From Pseudopyrenochaeta lycopersici (Eukaryota > Ascomycota > Dothideomycetes > Pleosporales > Pseudopyrenochaetaceae), in contig NHZP01000004.1 of the NCBI GenBank assembly GCA_003313425.1, positions 372,001 through 436,000 on the forward strand: a stretch of DNA of 64,000 bases, read 5' to 3'. The translations under genes were made by a program, and so were the position numbers. The notes below the pieces were generated by a model, which had not been told where the DNA came from, ran no database searches, and saw only the letters and a list, made by a program, of their open reading frames with translations. Of this stretch, positions 55,979-64,000 are shown piece after piece; the stretch's first letter is position 1, and each line of letters starts with the position of its first letter.

Positions 55979-56118
55979 CTATAACACGTACCTCAGAAGT
56001 AGAGCTTCAGATTGAACCCGCAGCAGGTCATAACCCTAAGCGTTCATCAAAGATCTTCCGTTACAGAGAATCAAAGCACGAACGGCCGCTCCCGCCACTC
56101 CCGACATCTAGCCAATGA
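55975..56118 (+). other. Displaced C-terminal tail of the 7TM gene, -1 frame
   Basis: The stop of the 7TM gene overlaps an ATGA; reading one base back continues for 47 codons as TRTSEVELQIEPAAGHNPKR, SSKIFRYRESKHERPLPPLP and TSSQ, then stops. The charged, Pro-rich text looks like a normal receptor tail. No donor/acceptor pair joins the frames. It may be a true frameshift, a sequencing error, or chance. Confidence 0.4.
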
Positions 56119-56850
56119 TGCCAGATTGACGCCACTATAGTTCTGTATTGTTGCGACTTAATAGACAGGAGTGGTTCGCTCCTTTAATTCGACGCCGAAG
56201 ATTTATCTTGTACAGAAGTATCCGGTGTCTTCAAGGATGTTGCCAGCTATACCGGCATGTTTTGATCATAAATGACAGCATTGTTCGTTCATTCTTGTAA
56301 GCCAAATGGTTAGCTCCCATCTAAGGTTGACCTTCTCTTATTGCTGTCAGCTGTATCAAAAAGCAAGTAAACACACGCCAGCCGAACCCCGCTCCTCATA
56401 CTTCGCGACTAGCGCACATTGCATGAGGAACAGGTACATTTAGCAAAGTTAGCTATGGGACCAAAGGAAGCTATTGTGTGGCATGGAGGGTTGAGTACAA
56501 TGAGGATGCTGGAAGTGTGAAGTATGGATGGTCACATGACGTTTGTGAAGATGAGGAAGTGCATTATATAGTGTGTTCGGGTGTCGATGACTAGGTAATC
56601 TCGAAAAGCGAGGCACAAAGGGGGGCAATTAAAATTGACTCAAAGGCACTGAGAGGGTCTGGAACTGGAGGATGATGTTTATTGGCGTGAGGGGTCACTC
56701 AGCCATGTTGGCACACCACTGTATCTGCACCATGTGATATCGCCGCTTTCAATGCAAGTGAAAGTGCAGAAGAGAGAATAAGATCCGAGAAACCACGCCG
56801 TTGACCATCCGTATCCCATTTTGCCCGCACACGAACCACCTTCTCCCCAC
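56119..56850. other. Intergenic, 732 bp, between convergent genes
   Basis: Flanks the 7TM gene and RPL21. Nothing recognised. Confidence 0.5.
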
Positions 56851-57446
56851 TCAGATCGTTGTCTCGTACGGTACAGGTGTGATGTTCTCCGGCTTGTTCT
56901 CCTTCAGGCTGATCGTCCTCGCCTCCCTTGGCTGTGCGGCGATGCGCTTCAGCTGCTGGGGCTCACCCGTCTCCTTGGCCTTCTGCTGCTTGGCGAAGTT
57001 GGCCTTGACACGCTTGAGGAAGTCTTCTCGCGAACGGGAGTGGCGGACGTGCTCGATTCGGACATTGATACGCTTCTCCATATAGCGGTTACCGACTTGC
57101 TTCTGGAGGATAACGCCAACAGCGGACTTGGTGACGTTGTAGACGATACCAGTCTTGCCGTGGTAGACTTTGTAAGGCATACCCTTCTGGACAGCACCTG
57201 CGCCATTGTAAGCCCTCTGCACCTGCAGTGTCCGCTATGTGGGGGTTTCTATACCGTTGGCTACGACATCGACGATATCGCCGACCTTGTACTGCTTGAG
57301 GTAGGTCGAGAGCGGGATCATTCCCTTCTTCTTAAAGTCCCTCGAGAAGCTGCCGCAGCGTCAGTATTGGTCGCAGACGGGGGGGAGTTGCTGCTGTAGA
57401 CGTACGCATAGCGCGTACCCGCGCGGAGACCGGCTGCGTGACCCAT
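56851..57446 (-). CDS. RPL21: 60S ribosomal protein L21 (eL21)
   Basis: Three exons (57446-57406, 57349-57255, 57197-56851) give 160 residues, the usual length. The start is [14 protein letters not shown]; exon 2 gives [20 protein letters not shown] and [12 protein letters not shown]; exon 3 continues [40 protein letters not shown], and ends [12 protein letters not shown]. Two GT-AG introns close to the 5' end are common in fungal ribosomal protein genes. The protein belongs to the large subunit. It is divergent from RPS9 across 191 bp. Confidence 0.97.
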
Positions 57447-57637
57447 TGTGTATGTGTTGTAGGGGTTTGGTGTTCGTACGGTGGTTTCGAGAGGTTGGCG
57501 AAAATCGATATGGCCGCCAGAGACGGTGCGCGATCGCCTCGCTTAACGCCAGTAGCGCACGGACACGCCCACGACCGAAATTGACGGAACACCGAACTTC
57601 TCTCGCGACTCTCTCTCTTCCTCCATCGACATCAACA
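57447..57637. promoter_or_regulatory. Bidirectional promoter of RPL21 and RPS9
   Basis: Only 191 bp separate the divergent ATGs of two ribosomal protein genes, so the two 5' UTRs and promoter elements share this space. Pyrimidine-rich CTCTCTCTCTTCC precedes RPS9 at about 57609-57622, as usual at fungal ribosomal protein starts. Confidence 0.65.
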
Positions 57638-58418
57638 ATGGCGCCCCGATCTTACTCCAAGACGTACAGCGTCCCGCGTCGTCCCTTCGAGTCCGCTCGT
57701 CTGTATGTATCCCACGGCCACTGAGCGAGAGCTTGCTCCGCCCATGTCTGGGAACACTGGTTAATGCTGGGTTAGGGATACTGAGCTGAAGCTCGTTGGC
57801 GAGTATGGCCTCCGCAACAAGCGCGAGGTCTGGCGAGTCCAGTTGACTCTGTCCAAGATTCGTCGTGCTGCCCGGTAAGCGCTCTCCCATTGCGCGCTCG
57901 CTGACTGCGTACAAGTCCTCGCCGCAACACAGCCGCTAATCCTCGCGCAGTTCGCTCTTGACTCTCGACGAGAAGGACCCCAAGCGCCTCTTCGAGGGTA
58001 ACGCACTCATCCGACGTCTCGTCCGCGTTGGTGTCCTCGACGAGTCCCGCATGAAGCTCGATTACGTTTTGGCCCTTAAGATCGAGGACTTCTTGGAGCG
58101 CCGTCTGCAGACCTGCGTTTACAAGCTCGGCCTTGCGAAGTCCATCCACCACGCGCGTGTGCTTATCCGCCAGCGCCACATCCGGTATGCTTGTTGTCTG
58201 CACCGTGAAGAACCTCGTTACTGACAAGGCGCAATAGTGTTGGCAAACAAATCGTCAATGTCCCCTCCTTCATTGTCCGCCTTGATTCCCAGAAGCACAT
58301 CGACTTCGCCCTGACCTCGCCCTTCGGTGGCGGCCGCCCTGGCCGTGTGAGGAGGAAGAAGGCTAAGGCCGCCGAGAAGGGTGGTGACGACGATGCCGGT
58401 GAGGAGGACGAGGAGTAG
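57638..58418 (+). CDS. RPS9: 40S ribosomal protein S9 (uS4)
   Basis: Four exons (57638-57702, 57776-57874, 57951-58184, 58238-58418) give 192 residues. The sequence runs [60 protein letters not shown], with the S4-type RNA-binding region [20 protein letters not shown] and [20 protein letters not shown], and ends in an acidic Gly/Glu tail ([13 protein letters not shown]). It belongs to the small subunit and contributes to decoding accuracy. All introns are short GT-AG. Divergent partner is RPL21. Confidence 0.97.
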
Positions 58419-58914
58419 AAGTACCTGTCAAAAGCAATGATTCACGGATGATCGGCGTTGGGCATGACAGCATGGATCTCTTGAGCAGTCTCTCTGTCTT
58501 CAGAGTATGAATAGTCTGCATAGCTTTCGGCTGGTAAATGGTCTGCATATATTTCATGTAGTGCCAAAGCTCTTCAATTGCCATTACTCGTCCTTGGTTG
58601 TGTTCGCAGTGATTCGCATGATGCATCTTTAGAAGCCATGTCGCTGTATTTTTCTTATTGCGGACGTGCCCTCCTAAAATGGTCGGCAATTGCTGTTTGC
58701 TTTTGCTGATAACGTCTCATGTCAATATGCACCTGCCGTTCACATCGCCCAGTTTCCCACAAGAATGACGATATTTCTCAGATAAGATTCGGATTATGGG
58801 GAGATGATTGTATCAAGATCTGACCCCAGCATTGGAATATCTTCATCACTACTCACCTGTGGGGTGCACTGCAAGCAGCGCCGAAGGCACTCGGCCCCAA
58901 TTGTTGATATATAC
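58419..58914. other. Intergenic, 496 bp, between convergent genes
   Basis: 3' flanks of RPS9 and the acetyltransferase gene. Nothing recognised. Confidence 0.5.
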
Positions 58915-59994
58915 CTATAGTGCAATGGCCCATTTCGACCCAACTACCTCATCACCTTCTTCTGGCGACACCTGCTGAACTCTTTTGACAACCTTTGCTG
59001 GCTGACCCATCGCAACACTAAACTCGGGAATGTCACGTGAAACAACTGACATGGCTCCAATAGTGCAACCCCTTCCAATCGTGACACCAGGCAGAATGAC
59101 AACCTAAAGGGGGAGGAAGATAAGAAGTCAGCGTCTTTCTCCCGTGCACTTTTTCCATGGAGTATTGCCTACATTGCCTCCAATCCAACAGTCATCTCCT
59201 ATTACTACTGGCTTGCCAAACTCGATATTGGCTCTGCGGGAGGCTACTTCGGCTTCGTGTGTTGCCGCAAAGATGGAGACGTTAGGGCCAAACATGCACC
59301 TATCTCCAATTGTGACGAGCGAGCAGTCGAGAATAGTCAGATTGAAGTTTGCATAGAAGCGTTTGCCCAAGGAGATGTTGCAGCCGTAGTCTATGTTGAA
59401 AGGTGGTTCGATGACTGAATAGTCGTGAGATCGAAGGTCGTGGAACAGGCTCTAAATGGAGCCTGAGCATAGAAGTAACTTACATATCTCATCGTCAGCG
59501 ACGTGGCCGATGATCGCTTTTAGCATCTTAAGGCGCTCGGCAGCGAGTGTTGCAAAGGTGGGTGACGGGTCGGTTGACTGGTCAGGAAACCATGTGTTGA
59601 ACTTGTGGGCAAAAGCTCTAGCTTTGAAACGAGCTGCATTGAGGTCAGGGCTGAAGGAGTTGTATCTGCAGCTTGGTTAGACCTGATTCATCTGATAGAA
59701 TAGTGGGGTGTGGCCGGCATGGATTGAGAATCTTTTGTGGACATGTGCAATTTTGTGTTCACACACACTGTGTGGTGATTTGAGCACATCGAGGCTACTG
59801 AAATGAGCCATTATTACGGTGACTTTGTGAATCAATCGAAGAGGACTAAAGGGGGAATCCATAAACTCCAGCATGAGGCCCGGTAGTACTCACAGCATCC
59901 CCGAGATCATTTTCTCATACTCTTCACACCAAGGTACATTGTTCAGCTTCTTCGCCTTTTCCAGCTCCTGAATGTTTTTGTGCTGTGCTGCCAT
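58915..59994 (-). CDS. Maltose/galactoside O-acetyltransferase-like hexapeptide protein
   Basis: Four exons (59994-59894, 59665-59484, 59414-59173, 59103-58915) give 237 residues. The N-terminal Mac domain reads [20 protein letters not shown] and [17 protein letters not shown]. The left-handed beta-helix follows: [46 protein letters not shown] with the catalytic His, [13 protein letters not shown] and [20 protein letters not shown], then [12 protein letters not shown]. Family members transfer acetyl from acetyl-CoA to sugars such as maltose or galactosides; the natural fungal substrate is not known. The acceptor of intron 2 was set at CTATTCAG because only it restores DDEIFIEPPF. Confidence 0.92.
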
Positions 59995-61009
59995 CGCTCC
60001 CGAGCCTCTTTTTTTCACAGATTTTATTATACGATGATTCGGCTGTGAGGGTGGTGGAGGTGCTGTAGCTCTTGTACGGCAGATGCTCGACGCTAAGTGG
60101 GGTACGCGAGACTGCTGGCCTGCTGGCAAAGGAGATGTGGCAGAGTCAATGAGGAAATTACTCGCATTTTAGCGTACTGTTCGCCAAAGCAAGAGAACAG
60201 AACGTAAAGCTAGTTACATTCGATTTTGTTTCTGATGAACAATGGAGCTCCACATCAAATCGGCACGACTTCTGGCCAGTTAAATACTACCAAAATTTCT
60301 GAGGCTTAAACTTGTTTCGTACTTGAAGAGACAGGGAGCCCAGCTATTGGATCTTCACAGCGACTATAACCGTCCAAGATCTATTTGAATATTCAATCTA
60401 AAACCTGTAGTTGTAGCTGGAAAATCCTGGCGTAGGTGTAGTGAGGCGATCATAAACGGATCGCACGCTACTGTTCCTTCACAATTCGCACAACCAGTGT
60501 GCGGGGCCTTGATACCTAAGCAATCGCGAGATAGACGGCGCTCCAGGCCAGTAAAGCCGGCTGTCTTGATAATTCGCAGGTACCTATTGTAGAAGAGGCC
60601 AAGAGAGTGTGTCGCGCGCTCACGTGTGCCGACGTCTTTCTGAGGGAAGAATACCGTCGTCATCGATATGGGGGGCAGGGCGGGCAGGCAGCGCTGAACA
60701 TAGGAGTCTCTCCATTTGGGACGGCAAGTGTAGAACAGCGCAAATCACTGTGCCTGCTCCCTTCATATCTTTCGACTGGAGCATTCATGGTCGTCCGAGA
60801 GAATGAAGTGGGTGGGCTCAATAGGGCGGAAAGGGCGAATTAGCCGACACGCTAACGCACCTGCCTAGCACATCGCCCACACGATTTTGCAACGCCGCTT
60901 CCCCTCTCCATCTTCAAGCCGTCCGCGTCCTCGACTCTCGCGCCCAATCCATCGACTTCAAGGCACCCTCGAGATACAGCAAATCAACCCACTTCCCTAA
61001 ACCGTCAAA
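59995..61009. other. Divergent intergenic region, 1.0 kb
   Basis: Between the acetyltransferase (minus) and RPS27 (plus). An open frame at 60663-60364 (minus) has irregular composition and is not called. Confidence 0.5.
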
Positions 61010-61529
61010 ATGGTGAGTCTGAGCCTTTGCCAGCCTGCAGACTGGTGCCAGGAGGTTCTGTGAGCGGGCACACGAGTCTGTCGGAATTCGCCACGGAACC
61101 TCCAATTCACAGCCGCCCACTTCAGCGCACAAATTTTTGTCTCGATGAGCATCCGCACTAACATGGCTTCAGGTTCTCGCAGTTGATCTTCTCAACCCCA
61201 CCCCGGCCGCGTGCGCATACCTGTCCCAGTTCTCGCCTTCGATAGTCGACTAACAAAAGTGTCCAGTGAGGCCCGCAAGCACAAGCTCAAGACCCTTGTG
61301 CCTGCTCCCCGCTCATTCTTCATGGACGTCAAGTGCCCGGGATGCTTCACCATCACCACCGTCTTCTCGCACGCAAACACAGTCGTCGTCTGCCAGGGTT
61401 GCTCGCAGGTCCTGTAAGTCAACCATCGGCTCGGACAGCTACGGGGCATGGGCTAACAGGTTATCTAGGTGCCAGCCCACTGGTGGTAAGGCGCGGTTGA
61501 CCGAAGGCTGCTCTTTCCGAAGGAAGTAA
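61010..61529 (+). CDS. RPS27: 40S ribosomal protein S27 (eS27)
   Basis: Four exons (61010-61012, 61173-61210, 61267-61413, 61469-61529) give 82 residues, the family length. Exon 1 contributes only the ATG (AAAATG/GTGAGT), followed by a 160-nt intron; exon 2 gives [13 protein letters not shown], exon 3 [36 protein letters not shown] and [11 protein letters not shown], exon 4 [19 protein letters not shown]. The C4 zinc finger uses the CPGC and CQGC pairs. It belongs to the small subunit. A start exon of just the initiator codon is seen in some ribosomal protein genes and ties expression to splicing. Confidence 0.96.
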
Positions 61530-62479
61530 ACGATTTCCCCGGGGCGATGATGGCGGGAATTTGATGGGTTCACGATGACGACTATCATGGAATAGGGATG
61601 TAGATCGCATTGGCACCAATCGATTCGACCGCAGGATAGAAGAGGGATCTTTCGACTCGAGTTAATGCAAAAGTCACAAAACGGGAGTTCCGGATATCTA
61701 GCGCTGATGGACAACCCTTTTCCTCGAATCCATTTCCTTTTTTTCGGCATGTTCTTCTACAGCTTTCATGTATATGCATGTGGGAGGAGAGATGGCATCT
61801 CAGAGCCTCTGGATCAGTCATCCGAGGTGAGGACCGGTTTGCAATCGAGGACACCTGCGCATGCCAGCAGTCCTTTGTAAATCAAACGAGTCAAATCCTC
61901 ATGCTTGCTTTACACACTAACTGACTCCCCACACGACCTGCCCCGAATTGATCAATCCATTGGACATTGCGAAATTGCCGTGACGCTGACCATGCCGAAA
62001 TTGTATGCCATGTTCCTGCATTGGCGCACTGTATTAATCTTTGCCTGAGGCTCCATGGCGGCATGAACTACTGCGAAAGCCTTCACCGCTTTCCGATTCT
62101 GTGTGGCCTAAGATTGTAACATTTGCTAGCCCTTACCCAGAGTAGCAGGACGTCGAGCTTAGCTACGCAAATCTCCTTTGTGAGTGGAGGAACCTGGTCT
62201 CGGCCCTGGTCAGTTGGCTGTACCGTCCAACCACATGACAGCCACAGCGAAGTTTAGCCGATCTCCGACAATTATATACCGTTATAATTATCATTGTACA
62301 TCTTCACGAAACTAAAAGTATTTCTCATTCGGATTTGCTTAATCGATAATACATCAACAGTTACACAACCCGCGATCAGCCAGCCAATACCACGCCATCA
62401 TCAGAATTGCCTCGTTCCGCGGCTGAACTGCAAGCTAAGCATATAGCTAAGCCAAAGTTGTCCATCACCAGACCTCAAC
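61530..62479. other. Intergenic, 950 bp
   Basis: Between RPS27 and the deoxyribose-phosphate aldolase gene, same strand. TATATA at about 62273-62278 lies too far from the ATG to be a sure TATA box. No gene seen. Confidence 0.5.
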
Positions 62480-63707
62480 ATGTCGACATCTACTTCAGAA
62501 AACCCCCACCCCATACCTCTAACAGAATCCGAAGTTCTCATTCGCGGCTGGCTCGCCGCAAATCCTGCTCTAGACTCATCCCTTGGCCCCGTGGAAATCA
62601 TGACAGACCGGTACACGAATGAGGAATGGGCCAAACAAATTGAAGAAACGCAGAAGGTGGTCCTGAAAGAGGTGGATAGTGGTGAGAGGGCGAAGAAAGT
62701 GTATGAAGGCCCAAGGATGAGGAATGGAGAGGAAGCTTTGGCGCAATTGGCAAAGACGGTTGATCATACGGTGCTCAAGCTGGATGCGACGAGCACGACA
62801 ATTGATGGGTTATGTTCGGAAGCGAGGACCGAAAACTTCAAGGTAGGTGATTGTGTATCCCTTTTTAAGCCACATACACACCATTATCTTTGCGTTGATG
62901 GAATGACACCTAACACAAACTCAGTCTGTATGCGTTCGTTTGAATTGGGTTCAACGCTGCGTCTCCAACCTCAAAGGTTCCGACGTCCTCGTAGCCTGCG
63001 TTGTAGGCTTCCATGAAGGTACCCAGGACACCTATTCCAAGTTGCGAGAAGCGCGTGCAGCCGTTGCCGCCGGCGCTGCTGAACTCGACGTTGTGTTGAA
63101 TCACTCCATTCTGACCAAGCACAACAAGCCGGCTGTCTCGGAAAAGGTGTTCAATTCCAAGGACTCGGCGATTGATAGTATTACTGCTGCCAACACTGCT
63201 GCCAACACCAGAGAGCAGGACGAAGAGGATCTCCCGGACTATTCCGCCATCTACCGGGAACTGGCGTCTATTCGGTCTCTATGCCCCTCACCCGTAACGC
63301 TGAAGTTGATACTCGAAACCTCTCAGCTTAATTCCTTCCAAATCCTTGCTGCATCGCACCTCGCTGCTGCTGCTTCCTTCGACTTTATAAAAACATCAAC
63401 GGGTTTCAATGGCCCAGGCGCCACTTTGCCGCACGTGCAACTCATGGTAGCTGCTGCGGAGTACCTTGCATCTCAGGGCGTCGGAAGGAGAAAGATGGAG
63501 GTCAAGGCGTCAGGAGGCGTAAGGGGACTGGACACTGCGGTGCAGATGCTAGAAGCTGGGGCAAGCAGGCTGGGAACTAGCTCGGGATTGTGGATTATGC
63601 AGGAGGCAAGAACGAAGGTTGGGCAGGAGAGAGGGAGGAAAGACGAAGGATCTGAGAGACCAGGCGGTGGGGTGACGAGGTTGTATACTGACGATTCGTC
63701 GTATTAA
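62480..63707 (+). CDS. Deoxyribose-phosphate aldolase
   Basis: Two exons (62480-62842 and 62925-63707) give 381 residues. The enzyme splits 2-deoxyribose 5-phosphate into glyceraldehyde 3-phosphate and acetaldehyde by a Schiff base. The DERA core begins LAKTVDHTVLKLDATSTTID; the catalytic region includes AGAAELDVVLNHS (proton-relay Asp), KLILETSQL, the Schiff-base Lys in FIKTSTGFNGPGATLPHV and the second Lys in MEVKASGGVRGL. An insertion of about 25 residues rich in Ala, Thr, Asp and Glu (AANTAANTREQDEEDLPDYS) lies between the Asp and ETSQL blocks. The N-terminal extension of about 90 residues and the C-terminal tail (ERGRKDEGSERPGGG) are longer than bacterial forms. The intron is GTAGGT to ACTCAG, 82 nt. 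Confidence 0.93.
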
Positions 63708-64000
63708 GGAGCTCAATCAGAATGAATGGAAGGCTGTGAAAATGGACTATGGTGGCTAAGGATTACCAGGAAGCATCACAACACACCTATTCTAGATTGG
63801 TCCCGCATGTAAAGTTGGGATAATATAACTCGTCTATTCAACAAACTGGCGAATTTGAGATCTAAGCGTTTTCTTCCCAGACCTATTCAACAGTCCTCCC
63901 ACAAATGGAAGCATTGGTACATTCGCTCTTCAGTGCACCAATAGAGACGATGTAAAGAAAGGAAGCTAAAGACGAAGCTGAAGCTGTGGCAAGCATGTAC
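63708..64000. other. Right-edge flank, 293 bp
   Basis: 3' flank of the deoxyribose-phosphate aldolase gene to the window end. Nothing recognised. Confidence 0.5.

Noticed and set aside
60364..60663. Minus-strand open frame of 99 codons
   Set aside because: Irregular composition and no recognisable motif in a divergent promoter region.
1..64000. tRNA, rRNA, CRISPR or intact transposable elements
   Set aside because: No tRNA B-box/T-loop arrangement, rRNA segment, direct-repeat array, transposase or reverse-transcriptase motif was found by reading.

Overview
The window is nuclear DNA of a filamentous ascomycete (Pezizomycotina). The evidence is many short introns (about 46-110 nt) with GT/GTAAGT donors and CAG/TAG acceptors, single-copy eukaryotic housekeeping genes (MSH6, NOP7, PRI2, RPL21, RPS9, RPS27), and typical mould families: an NRPS-like reductase, secreted CBM18 and cysteine-rich proteins, and a Pth11/SAT4-type 7TM protein. 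Gene style suggests Dothideomycetes, perhaps Pleosporales, but that is inference. No bacterial-type operons, rRNA, tRNA, CRISPR or intact transposon was seen. Exon joins were worked out by hand; for every complete multi-exon gene the joined length is a whole number of codons.

Left part (1-18 kb), accessory in character: an NRPS-like adenylate-forming enzyme running off base 1 and divergent from an MFS transporter; an ER-retained FKBP isomerase ending in KDEL; a decayed gene (6.4-7.5 kb); a secreted double-CBM18 protein with a Thr-rich linker; a ZIP metal transporter; folylpolyglutamate synthase; a small secreted six-cysteine protein; and an F-box-like protein.

Middle part (19-46 kb), a compact housekeeping block: NOP7/pescadillo (ribosome biogenesis) divergent from PIG-U (GPI transamidase); a small conserved gene whose intron carries a 9-nt minisatellite; MSH6 (mismatch repair, with a PCNA-binding box); a class II aldolase-like enzyme; a small MAPEG membrane protein split over three exons; CDH1 (APC/C activator) divergent from aspartyl aminopeptidase; a PHO13-type phosphatase; PRI2 (primase large subunit, Fe-S); an aquaporin; and a PA-TM-RING ubiquitin ligase. 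DNA replication, repair and cell cycle genes are well represented, but nothing shows that they are co-regulated.

Right part (47-64 kb): a secreted protein with three copies of a cysteine module, a secreted SGNH hydrolase, about 3.3 kb of gene-poor DNA with a second decayed coding region, a Pth11-like 7TM protein whose C-terminus seems frameshifted, the divergent ribosomal pair RPL21/RPS9, a maltose-type O-acetyltransferase, RPS27 with a first coding exon that is only the ATG, and deoxyribose-phosphate aldolase.

The items most worth following up are the secreted proteins (CBM18 pair, three-module cysteine protein, crystallin-like protein), the three GC-AG introns, the intronic minisatellite beside a 3' splice site, the two decayed genes and the frameshifted receptor tail.
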